Positions 1 through 9,569 of a stretch of 64,000 nucleotides of DNA are shown here, one piece after another (positions within the stretch are counted from its first letter, which is position 1; the number at the start of each line of letters is the position of its first letter). The DNA lies in the NCBI RefSeq assembly GCF_010015585.1, contig NW_022985069.1, positions 1 to 64,000 of the forward strand. Reading direction: 5' to 3'. A program made the position numbers and the translations under genes. Source of the DNA: Eremomyces bilateralis CBS 781.70 (taxonomy: Eukaryota > Ascomycota > Dothideomycetes > Eremomycetales > Eremomycetaceae). The notes beneath the pieces were generated by a model. The model saw only the letters and a program-made list of their open reading frames with translations. It was not told where the DNA came from and did not search any database.

Positions 1-461
1 GTGGTGCTATAGGCATCGTGGACGAGATCTCTGGCGATGTCCATGGTCTCTCGTCGCCGTTTTCGAACGCTCGCCTTGCTTCGCATGGGAAATATGGACA
101 CAAAATGTGTTCAATAATAGATATTTGTGTGAATACCGACCGAGAAAGGCGTTATATGACATCCAATGGGTGTTTTCCAGGCTCATTCGACCGTAAGCTC
201 CGGAACGATGGCTGGATGGTGATTTCGGTGTGGTCTAGTTCATCACATATTAGCGTTTTTCACCCGACACAAGCATGGACATGTAAAAAAAAATCAATTA
301 CGAGATAGAGCATACTTTAATACACAATCGATCAGATTTTGGAGTACATACGACGTGTTTTGATGTGGTTATTAATGGATCGTGATTTTGTCAAATCCGC
401 AGAGATACATACAAACCACATACAAAATTTATGCAGAGCAGTGCGCGTCATTGACAGAATC

Positions 462-543
462 CTCAGGCTATTTACCAGAGGAGTAGTTAAAGTAACGTGA
501 CCTTTTACAAAAAAGGTTAGACTCCCCTGAGAAATAGCCTGAG
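462..543. repeat. Short inverted-repeat (MITE-like) element
   Basis: Two 22-base arms face each other at 462-483 and 522-543. The outer 12 bases (CTCAGGCTATTT and AAATAGCCTGAG) are perfectly complementary, and the whole arm pair has about three mismatches. Inside them, ACCTTTT and AAAAGGT form a second short stem. A related fragment (AAATAGCCTCAG) lies near 7050. No clear target-site duplication was found. It could be a small MITE remnant or simply a hairpin. The rest of 1-728 shows no gene. Confidence 0.45.
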
Positions 544-728
544 CTTGCTGAGGTAACTTTGCGCGACGTGCCTCGCCACGTCACGTGCTGCTATAATTGG
601 ACCCCTATCCCGAATTCACGATCCTTCCGGCCAACAAACTTGATCTCGCATCCTCCTCACCTTCTAAGTGTAGGCTCTTAAGTGTAAGCGTACGAGTGGA
701 GCACTGTCCTCCGCCAAGTTTCGTAGTG

Positions 729-2780
729 ATGGCAGTCGAAGAAGAAACTATAGCGCCCCGCTCGATCCATGCCCGTATCGCAGCCCTCAACATCAACCAA
801 GTCGGCACCCCAATTCCCAATGCTGGCGCGAGGGGCGGACACTCCATCGCGAAGGCCGCCGGTGGGAAGAAGCCGCCTCCGCCTCCTCTCCCGCCCAAAC
901 GACATGAACAATCACCTCGATCCGAATCGGCAGATATCCCGTTAAAGAGCAATGGAGTGGCCACCGCCCGGAGAATTGGACACGGCACCGTTCCGGCGAG
1001 GCAAACTCCCCTCGAAATCCTCCCTCCACCCGGCGTGAGTTCCCAGAACGGCGCAGCAGAATTGAAACCGGCACTGCCACGGCGTCCGCAAAAGTCTCCC
1101 ACGGCAGAACAGCCACCATCACTCCCTGCTCGTCGGCCATCCGAGGCACCCTCGAGCAGACGAGCATCGATTGAGTCCACGTGCTCCGCCGTGTCAGGAA
1201 AGTCCTCCCTTTCCAGCATCGCACGGGCAAATGGAAGCGTGGAATCACTGGCGTCGACCACATCCGGACGAATTAAGGCCCCTCCATATGATCCTTCGAC
1301 GCTTCCCCCCTTGCCGGAGAAAAGGGCGAAAGACGAAGGCAATAAGCCTGCGTTACCGAATAGGCGGAGCACAAGCAGGCTGGCGGTGGAAGACACCGAG
1401 GAGAGGCCCCCGTTGCCATCGCGAACGAGAACCGCGCCGGGCGGAAACGCCAGCGATAATAGCAGACCTAGCTTACCCAAACGATCAGCTCTCGACTGGG
1501 CTATGAACAAAGACGCCGAAACTCCTCCCCAACTACCGCGCAGGGGACAGAATGGCAACTCTGCCGCTCCGCCCCCAATCCCACTCTCATCTCGTCCCGA
1601 CCTGGGCGAGCTGAACAAGACCAAACCACATCTCAACGGCGCGTCCAACGGCGCCTCAGCGCTGGATAATTCGAAAGCGCGCTGCCTCATCTGTCGCGAC
1701 TTCCAGGCGGTGGACGAACACGCGGCTCGCTTCCCACGCCAATCAATCCCATCCAACGATATGAAATGGCTCGCACATCAGCTTACGTCCCCGTTTCCGG
1801 CTCACGTCGACAAAGCGCGTGCGATTTTTACTTGGACCCACCACAATGTCGAATACGACTGCAAGGCCATCATTGACAAGAGCACCCGAGCTCCTATGAC
1901 CGCGGAGAACACCATCGCTCGCGGCCTGGCGGTTTGTGAAGGTTACGCAAACGTGTTCCACGACTTGGGGGTGGCCGCGGGCCTGGAAGTCGAGAAGGTG
2001 AATGGACATGGCAAAGGGACCGGCTATGCTGGGGCGACGGCAGATCGGATTCCGCCCCCCAACCCATCTGGTCACGCGTGGAACGCGGTCAAGATCGAGG
2101 TGAACCCCGAGGTCGGTCCGTCAGCGGGGATGTATTGGAAGCTAATCGACCCGTGTTGGGGGGCGGGTTCGGTGAACAATTATCATGAAGGCTACATCAA
2201 GGGGTTCAAACCCGCGCATTTCATCATGTCCAACGACGAATTCGGCATCAAGCATTTCCCCGCGGACGAGCGTTGGTTCTGCCGCTCGGACGGCCGCCCG
2301 TGGACGTGGGAGCAGTACATTCTCAGCGATGTGGGCAAGAAGGATGGCCCGAAAACGTGGAGCTTCGAGCACGTCGAGCCCGGGATGGACGATCGCACCT
2401 TCCAGCCGACGACGGGCAAAATCCCCCTCCACGACCCGAACGGCGGGCCGACGGTCCGGTTCGCGGTGCGACGCAAGTGCCCGCATTGGGACCCCCTCAC
2501 GAACGGCATCGGGAAGTCATACCTCTTCTTGGTGAAGGTCGGGGATCGGCCCGGTTACCTGCAAGATCAGCTGCCGATGAAGCACGATGGGTACAACTGG
2601 TGGCTGGACGTGCCGCGGCGGGAGCTGGGGAAGCCGGGGGAGCTGGTCGATATTCGGACCGTGGGCACGATGGGCGAGAAAGACGGGAAAGGTTTGACAG
2701 AGGATGAGTTTTATCGCCTGATGAAGAGTTCAAGCGGCATCACCTTTAACTCCATCCTGGCGCAGTGGGAGTTGGTCTAA
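729..2780 (+). CDS. Cyk3-like transglutaminase-fold protein
   Basis: Single-exon gene of 683 residues. The open frame extends 44 codons upstream to 597, but the methionine at 729 is preferred because the family begins here with a short MAVEE-type N-terminus followed by a SIHARIAAL-like helix. The first ~320 residues are disordered and rich in proline PPLP/PALP motifs that suit SH3 ligands. A CxxC pair (CLICRDF) precedes the transglutaminase-like core. The core carries a plausible catalytic triad: C403 (AVCEGYANV), H449 (GHAWNAV) and D474 (LIDPCWG). Yeast Cyk3 acts in cytokinesis and septum formation, and whether fungal members are active enzymes is unsettled. Unlike yeast Cyk3, no SH3 domain is seen, so this is the SH3-less fungal relative. 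Fold and family are well supported; the cellular role is inferred. Confidence 0.85.
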   Translation: MAVEEETIAPRSIHARIAALNINQVGTPIPNAGARGGHSIAKAAGGKKPPPPPLPPKRHEQSPRSESADIPLKSNGVATARRIGHGTVPARQTPLEILPPPGVSSQNGAAELKPALPRRPQKSPTAEQPPSLPARRPSEAPSSRRASIESTCSAVSGKSSLSSIARANGSVESLASTTSGRIKAPPYDPSTLPPLPEKRAKDEGNKPALPNRRSTSRLAVEDTEERPPLPSRTRTAPGGNASDNSRPSLPKRSALDWAMNKDAETPPQLPRRGQNGNSAAPPPIPLSSRPDLGELNKTKPHLNGASNGASALDNSKARCLICRDFQAVDEHAARFPRQSIPSNDMKWLAHQLTSPFPAHVDKARAIFTWTHHNVEYDCKAIIDKSTRAPMTAENTIARGLAVCEGYANVFHDLGVAAGLEVEKVNGHGKGTGYAGATADRIPPPNPSGHAWNAVKIEVNPEVGPSAGMYWKLIDPCWGAGSVNNYHEGYIKGFKPAHFIMSNDEFGIKHFPADERWFCRSDGRPWTWEQYILSDVGKKDGPKTWSFEHVEPGMDDRTFQPTTGKIPLHDPNGGPTVRFAVRRKCPHWDPLTNGIGKSYLFLVKVGDRPGYLQDQLPMKHDGYNWWLDVPRRELGKPGELVDIRTVGTMGEKDGKGLTEDEFYRLMKSSSGITFNSILAQWELV

Positions 2781-3953
2781 GGCGTTTGAATCCGCCGAAC
2801 TGGCTGGTTCGATCCGAACGGGTAGTTTCCAACGACAGCACAGCATGAGAATCTGACGTTCCTACGATGACATTACGAGCGTTGAATAGATACCACTCTT
2901 TGTTGGAGTTATGGCGCAATGTACGGTTCGATTTTTTGCTCAATACTAATGGCACCGCATTTGACATCAAGAACCGTGTAGCCGTGCCCTCACAACTGAA
3001 GTCTGAGGCCAACGGAAAGCTCGGGACGGCGATCTCTGGGACTCTAGCTGATCAATCTTTGAATAGTGGGGAGGAGTCTCTAAAAATCGTGCATTTTATT
3101 AGGATTATAGTCATTTATGCCTATGGAGCCATTACCAAGCATTCTCCGCCTCAATCCGATTGGAATCGGACCCCTTCAACGGTCGATTTGTCGTGATGAT
3201 AAGATGCTCGACATTATTAATAATTTTCCGTCTAAGGAATCCGATCCAGGAATCCGACTGTCTGAATTCGCTGGAATAGGAAATCAAGGAAAAGAAAAAA
3301 AATCTCGTCGAATCCGAGCATGAAGTTACTGATACGTAGATCATCTCCACTGAAGCAGGAGTGGCGCAGTCACCAGGAAAGCCACCAGCTTCGGTCCAAT
3401 GTAGGCATCAGGCTTCGACTGGCGTTTCCATTGGTAACTCAATGGGCGATTCTCGCTCCCCCCAGGCATAAACACGACTTAATTATACGAGGAAATCGTC
3501 CGATGACTCTGGACTGGTTGATGGATGACCGATATTAGGCCAGGGCTGATGCACGATCTCCAGTCGCTCAGTCAGCACCGCCCGGTTTAGGTACGTGTAT
3601 CTCCACCATCGGCACGCGACACCTCGCGAAGTGACGATCGGATGGGCTAGTTACGAATCTCGGATCCTTTCGCTGTGCCTACAATCCGGATTAATCCCGG
3701 ACCTGGTCTGACGAGGTCGAAAAACATGGGGAAGCGAGCTCTCGTGCCTTGAATCCTTCAGGAATTTGCCGTTGCGCCCACTGCGTTTGATATCCTGGTT
3801 ACCTACTGACTATTCATCAAGTTCGATTCTTAAGTCCTTCGCATATAGTTATTTGTTTGTTCTTCGCCTTCATGTTAAATTATCGAGCAGTTATGATCTC
3901 TGCGTCTTTAATCACAGCCTAGGAAGTCTGTCGGTGCCTCAGTCGCTACCATT
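2781..3953. other. Intergenic, no gene seen
   Basis: About 1.2 kb with only short, composition-biased reading frames and no codon pattern or motif that suggests a gene. The right part is the upstream region of the kinase-like gene at 3954 and contains pyrimidine-rich tracts near 3800-3880. Confidence 0.5.
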
Positions 3954-5297
3954 ATGACCGTCAAAGGTCTGACTCAGATCCCGCATCTTCATCTTCGATC
4001 GTATCACTACCTCGGCCGGCGAAGAAGGATTGCCATTCTAGTTATTGGCGCTTTGGTCCTAATTACGCTCTTTTCCCCAGCTGTTCCCCAGCTGAGGGGA
4101 TACCCGCTGAAATGGCTCCCGACAAGCTTCGAGTCGTTGCACGAGAATCTGGAAAACCTCGCGCTACCACATCCATTCCGTTTTTGGTCGGGCGGCGAGG
4201 ATGGTCTAGATGTGGACGGCCGGTATCTGTTCCAGAAGAATTTAGCGGCCGGGCAGGAGGGGAGCATTGGATTATATTGGGACAAGGAAACTGATGAGAC
4301 GGTTGCCATCAAGACGTTCACCAGCCGGCATCGAAACCCCATTCCGCTCGAGATCCAGGAACGTTTTATGACCGCGACGGCTCAGATTTCGCACTGGCCT
4401 ACCGAGATCGAAGCTGGACTTCTGCTCTCTCATCTATACCGGTCGTCTCCCCCAGATATCATTGACGGCTCGTCGCCCGCGGCGGTTCCCTTCACGACGC
4501 CTCGTGATTACTTCGTCATCGAATATCCATATCGATACCCAGCGAAATCCCCGGTCTGGCATATGGTGACTTCATATCTTCCCAGCGGCTCCCTCAAGCA
4601 GTTCATGAGGACAGCCCGCTCCCGAGACCGGTCGATGTCCATATCGGAATACGAGCGACTGCTCCGTTCGACCGTGTTCAAAGATCTGTTCTCGAACCTC
4701 CAGTGGCTACACGACACAGGCTACTGCCACAATGACATTAAGCCGTCCAACATCTTCGTCGAGGCCGGATTCTCCGAGGACGAGGACATCCCAAGCCGCC
4801 TCCTACTCGGCGACCTCGGCAACGTCCGCGAGATCGATCATCCGTATTACAGGTCGACGATCTGGGGACCGGAGAGGAACCAGTGGGTCGATTGCATCGC
4901 GAACGACGTGCGGCGGTTGCTAAAGAGCTATCTGTTCTACTTGCGGGAGACCGTCGATCGCGACTGGTTTGATTTCGAGCTGTATGCCGAGCGCGAGGAG
5001 TGGAGCCGGCTGTACTGGAGCTTTATCAGGAGTCCTGGCGATGTGCGCCATTTGAGAAACCTAGAGCGAGATATCCAATCGCCTTCTCTAATTTTCTCCG
5101 CAAAATCCTTTGCCGAGCCTGAAAGCGATGTCGACCTCGATCAACTCTCTTTGCGAGAAAGAGAAATTCTCGACGCATCGGTTGCTCGAGAGTTGAAATG
5201 CAACAGCCTTGGAATCAATTTCCTCGACTGGTGGCGACTCGGTGGTTTCTGGCAGCCGTACGTGCTGGAAGATAACAGTCGAAGGAGGCATATTTGA
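3954..5297 (+). CDS. Membrane-anchored protein-kinase-like protein
   Basis: Single-exon gene of 447 residues. A basic stretch (LGRRRR) is followed by one hydrophobic segment at about residues 25-45 (IAILVIGALVLITLF), suggesting a type II membrane anchor. The rest is a kinase fold: the lysine of VAIK is K120, the catalytic-loop aspartate in CHNDIKPSN is D261, and the metal-binding motif is DLG (D287) instead of DFG. It matches a family of fungal kinase-like proteins usually annotated only as putative protein kinase. The key lysine and both aspartates are present, so activity is possible, but the glycine-rich loop is poorly conserved (AAGQEGSIGLYW). Substrate and pathway are unknown. Confidence 0.75.
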   Translation: MTVKGLTQIPHLHLRSYHYLGRRRRIAILVIGALVLITLFSPAVPQLRGYPLKWLPTSFESLHENLENLALPHPFRFWSGGEDGLDVDGRYLFQKNLAAGQEGSIGLYWDKETDETVAIKTFTSRHRNPIPLEIQERFMTATAQISHWPTEIEAGLLLSHLYRSSPPDIIDGSSPAAVPFTTPRDYFVIEYPYRYPAKSPVWHMVTSYLPSGSLKQFMRTARSRDRSMSISEYERLLRSTVFKDLFSNLQWLHDTGYCHNDIKPSNIFVEAGFSEDEDIPSRLLLGDLGNVREIDHPYYRSTIWGPERNQWVDCIANDVRRLLKSYLFYLRETVDRDWFDFELYAEREEWSRLYWSFIRSPGDVRHLRNLERDIQSPSLIFSAKSFAEPESDVDLDQLSLREREILDASVARELKCNSLGINFLDWWRLGGFWQPYVLEDNSRRRHI

Positions 5298-5736
5298 ATG
5301 GGAGGCAGCCATATTATTTGGAGGCCATCCTTTTCAGGCCTCGTGAGATGTTTCTCTCAGTATGAATACCTTGAATACTCCCTAGCATATCACTTTGGTT
5401 AGTCATGCCTTCAGCCGTCTAAGCAGCACTAGCAGGCGAGTTGATATGGGGTTTTCCATTCGATTCCTGGGGTATTCAAGGGACATGAGATGTCAGGCTC
5501 ATACATGGTAACCACGATGTCTCCGGAGTGGATACGACGCAATGCACGGCAGATTTCAATTTGCTCTTCCCTCACGAAACCTTTCTTCCAAGCCAACTGC
5601 TTCTCATCTTGAGGAGGTCTTCGTGGCATGGATGGACGTCATCCCGCAGAGATTGGCTTAGATTGTCTGAGTGTTCTCTTTCATATGGATCTTGGGGTGG
5701 AACGCTTCGAATCACAGGCAATGGTTGACCCTTCTC

Positions 5737-6003
5737 CTAGGAGAATAAAGAGTTCGTTGGCGTCAACTCGTACTGACGATCCTGGAAACCATAGAACCGG
5801 CTCTTAATATCCGCGAACCACAATGTCCGAAACAAAACTCTGAAACCAGACCAGTCAGGATCCCAGGAAGGCAATCCGATACCTCCTCTTAGAGGGCTAG
5901 TGAAGCGAGATCCTTGAAAGAAATCAGGATCCCGAAAGCACGTAATGTTTAATGTCTTGTTAGATATCCCGTTTTTATAACATAATATATAATACTCTTG
6001 CAA
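5737..6003 (-). pseudogene. Possible remnant of a HET-type protein
   Basis: A short minus-strand frame contains GLPSWDPDWS, close to the LPSWVPDW signature found downstream of the HET domain in many fungal heterokaryon-incompatibility-like proteins, with neighbouring aromatic-rich sequence of the same character. No complete domain or gene structure could be found on either side, so it looks broken. The similarity is a single motif plus general character and may be chance. Confidence 0.22.
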
Positions 6004-7206
6004 GGAGGATATGGTGCGGTGGACAGTGGACAGAGGAGTGGAAGTCTTGGGAGTCTGTTTTGGTACCGTATCTGTACTGTATCGTACGTACTACCCATTC
6101 AGAAACGCAATGGAAGGGATATACTCTTCTCACATATGGTTGAATCCAGTATGACCGTACAAAGTCCTCGAATCGAGACCCCAAGTCTACGTCTGACAAT
6201 GGGTGCATCATCAATTCATCCAGCGACTCCACAAGATCAGGGATGGTGATTGTTACATGTGCTACCCGCGCTGAAAATCCTTTCCATATCTCTCAAGTCT
6301 TCCACTCCACTCATAGAACCAACCCATCCTCCGCTACCTGATGATGCCCGCACATGGCTGACCCGACCGAAAGGGTCGCCAGTGGTCGCCGTCACACAGC
6401 AGGAACGATAACGACGGTGACACGTTACATCGATCGCCATCGGACCCTTGAGATCCGAGTGCAGTTCAACGGTTTCGTTCCTCTAACACCCGACGTTGTG
6501 CGACGCCTGGGAGCGCACACTGTACAGGACCATTCGGCGATATCGGGCAGCTTGCTCACTCATCGCCGGAAGTGGTGAAGCGGGCGAGAGTGAGGGTGGC
6601 GATGGGCTGACAATGACTTTAAATCGGAAGGACGAGCGCATCTTCGTTTCTCTACCCCCCATGCATCCCTTCTGAGCTCTTGCAGTCCGGTCGTCAGCGC
6701 CGTTCGGAGTCGCCATGGTTGACCATGTCCAGATCTGTCCCGCCTTGACTCCAATGGGATATTTGAAACTGTGGACAAAGGAAGGGGTGTAGATCACGGA
6801 CGCGCGCGTGGGAGGTTTGAGAAAGGATCCTCATTCCTCGGGCGCTTTGAAATCACCGGGACACAGCCAGCGGGGAGGTGGCTCTTCACGCCTTGGGTTC
6901 GCGAGCCTCATATGGAGAACGATCTCTGGTTTCGCTGGTGGTGCAGGGACACCGCAGAATGATTTGAGCAGCACGCTCTGTCTTGTACAAGTATCGTGTA
7001 AGGAACAGCCCGTAGTCTGTACAGCCATGTACATCAATGTTACCTTACTAAGAAATAGCCTCAGTAATAGCCTGTATCTCGAACCTTTGACCCCGCTCCG
7101 CGGAGGATCATGATTAGCATCAGATCCCCTCCCAGCCCATAAGACAAACCTTAGCCAATCAGATCATATGTACAAACACACAGTGGTACTGTTCTAACTC
7201 TTCTGG

Positions 7207-7242
7207 ATTAGCGCAAGTATTAGCGCACGTATTAGCGCCCAG
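7207..7242. repeat. Three 12-base tandem units
   Basis: Three consecutive 12-base units share ATTAGCGC followed by four varying bases (AAGT, ACGT, CCAG). GCGC motifs recur in the next 80 bases. It is not in a gene. It may be a small protein-binding cluster or simple slippage. Confidence 0.5.
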
Positions 7243-8795
7243 AGACTAGAAAAGCGCTTGGACCCTCGGACCCTTTTGACACCAAGGCCCGTCCCAACGG
7301 GAAAGCGCCGTCAAAAGCGCCACCGATGAAATTTCGGGTAAACCGCATAGTTGACGTCATTAATATGGGGTATTAATGTACAGAAACCGAAGAGCATGGC
7401 TGCTGCATAGCACCACACAGTGACTGCACAAAGTCTTGTGCTGTTGTTGCAGGATCATCAGATTCCTCCCCGCTTCGAAATTCGGATGAATGATGGCGAC
7501 ATGGCGTTAAGTTGTTACGGTGGAGTTAGGTATTAGGTTTCTCTTTGCTTTTAGCCGTGAGCAGTGAGCACTGATGGAGCGGATATCTCATGGATCCTGG
7601 CGATCGACCGTGTTAGCGTAGAGGGAGCTCTCGGGTTACGGCCTATAGGCAACGCTGAAAGAGAAAGAATTAAGAAACGATAGGAGACGCAATCGGATCT
7701 GATGCCTTATCGGAGTTATCGCTGATTGCAAAACTGGGCCCCGGGAATGGATGGGTGAGCAGATTGATGCTATCTGGAATGTGCAATGTGCTACAGTACT
7801 GATTGGAATTCGGAATCCAAGCGCCTTGAATGTGAGCCCAACTCCCAACAGAGCAGATGATCCTTCGATTCAGACCACCAGGATGTGTGGGTGCTGGAAC
7901 TACCGTACTCAGCCTCGTTGTGAAGAACGGTCGCGGGGGAAAGACCCTGAAAATCGACGATCGGAGTGAGATCGCCAGCGCAATACGGGAGGATTACGCC
8001 ACTACCTTCTAAGTATAGGCACTCATGCCGTTGTATAGTGAGCACCAGTGTATATCGATCTACAGGCCACAGTCTACAGTTTTTACCGCAGCTGGGCACC
8101 ATGGAAAGGAAAGGGAGGTCTGTACGACTGATGGGCCTCCCAACGCCCCAGAAAGGGTCCGATCATCGAAATCGAGGCATCGGAAATTTTCAGCAATCAC
8201 TTTCAACGAGTGCGAAGGATTCTGATGTTGGACATGATGGAATAGTGATGCGAATTGATGATGTACAATACATCTGTCGAGTGTAAAGGAACCGTCGCCG
8301 GTTCTCTCAACACGTCATCGTGGGTTGGATGTTCTAATGGCAGAGTAATGCTAGGGTATGATAGGAAATAGGCATGATAACGCCGACGCTATGGGTACAT
8401 GATGAGAGCCGTCCTAGCGACTTTCGTGTCCGCTCTGGTGACGATGGGTATCAATCTCGAGGTCTCCGCTCTCCGCTCCGACTCTTCAAGAATAAAAACC
8501 GCTAGGTACGAAGAAAGGACATGCGATGCCATGGGGTTTCGATGGCGCGGAAATGATACGCGATGTAGGGGAATGCGTTTCGCCGAACCCGCGCTTGCGC
8601 TTGTAGATAGGGCACGCCGAATGCCGCTCGAGGGAATATCGGTCATGACAGGATAGGTGACGAGGAAGCCGTCCTTATGATCGGTGCCAGCATGGAGAGC
8701 TTTTGTATCCCGTTCCAATGCCATTCAATCTCGCTTGCCTCCCTCAATGCAGTCCGAGAAACCCTATCAACATCCTTCGCTCTTGACACCGAGTG

Positions 8796-9569
8796 TCATC
8801 CTCCCTCCCCTTCCCGCCTCGTCCCTGCACTCAAATAATCCCCCCCCTTCATCTCCCCCTCCAACTCCAACGGCGTCACCGGCCCCGGACTCCCCGCCAA
8901 CGGCACCAACTTCGGACTGACCGGCCTGCCCGACGGCCCCGCCGCGAACGCCATCCCCGTCATCATCGGGAACGGCGCGCCGCCGTACGCGTGAAACGGG
9001 GAGCTCGGCGCGCCGCCGCTCGGTTGTCGGGTGGTCGGGGGTCGGGGGCTCTGTGAGGCGAGGAGCTCGCGCTGGTAGGCGTAGAGGGCGCGTTGGGCGT
9101 CGGAGTGGGGGCGTTGGGAGGTGGTGCGGGGGGAGGGGGGCGGTTGGGGAATGGGAGGGGGATTGGAGGGTGTGGAGTTGGTGGTGGTGGAGGGAAAGTT
9201 GGCGGGGTGGAAGCGAGGGAGGTTAGGGAGGGCGAGGGAGGGAGGGTTGGGGTGGGTGGTTGCTGAGGGGTTGGTGGACGGTGCGGTGGTGTAGGTGGGA
9301 TGGGAGGTGTATGAAGAGGTGTTGGTCGGTAGGGCAGGTCGAGCGCGTGCGCCGCGGCGTGGTGGTGAGTCCATGGTTGATAATTGCGAGGAGCGGTCGT
9401 CAGATGAGGGAGAGGTAGTGAAACGGTCGTGGTTGGAATCTGGTGTGGATGGCGACCGGTTCGTGGGTGAGGGGACGAGGGTTGATGTGGATGACGATGT
9501 GGAGGTCGATAACCTACCGAGTGTCTCGGTGGTCGAGCCGTCTATGTCGTAGGAACGGGTCGCAGACAT
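8796..9569 (-). CDS. Proline/serine-rich conserved fungal protein
   Basis: Single-exon gene of 257 residues. The frame is open further upstream to 9872, but the methionine at 9569 (MSATRSYDIDG) is the better start because upstream sequence is low in family character. The protein is mostly disordered: serine/threonine-rich N-terminus, proline-rich middle, then a more conserved C-terminus with an AQRALYAYQRELL helix and SPGPVTPLELE near the end. The C-terminal helix plus the SPxLxPxxSPGPVTPLxLE motif recalls uncharacterised proteins of Pezizomycotina. No enzymatic domain is visible. The SP and TP sites would suit proline-directed phosphorylation (inference). Function unknown. Confidence 0.6.
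   Translation of the reverse strand: MSATRSYDIDGSTTETLGRLSTSTSSSTSTLVPSPTNRSPSTPDSNHDRFTTSPSSDDRSSQLSTMDSPPRRGARARPALPTNTSSYTSHPTYTTAPSTNPSATTHPNPPSLALPNLPRFHPANFPSTTTNSTPSNPPPIPQPPPSPRTTSQRPHSDAQRALYAYQRELLASQSPRPPTTRQPSGGAPSSPFHAYGGAPFPMMTGMAFAAGPSGRPVSPKLVPLAGSPGPVTPLELEGEMKGGDYLSAGTRREGEGG

Larger units (their letters stand above)
5298..8795. other. Gene-poor 3.5 kb region
   Basis: No intact gene is supported here. It contains a possible decayed HET-like fragment (5737-6003), a three-unit 12-base tandem repeat (7207-7242) and an inverted octamer pair, CTTTTGAC near 7275 and GTCAAAAG near 7307. The longest frames look like chance frames. Composition and absence of conserved motifs suggest decayed or non-coding DNA. 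Confidence 0.45.

Noticed and set aside
605-1756. 383-codon frame opposite the Cyk3-like gene
   Set aside because: Antisense shadow of proline-rich coding sequence; composition is Gly/Ser/Arg-skewed with no motif.
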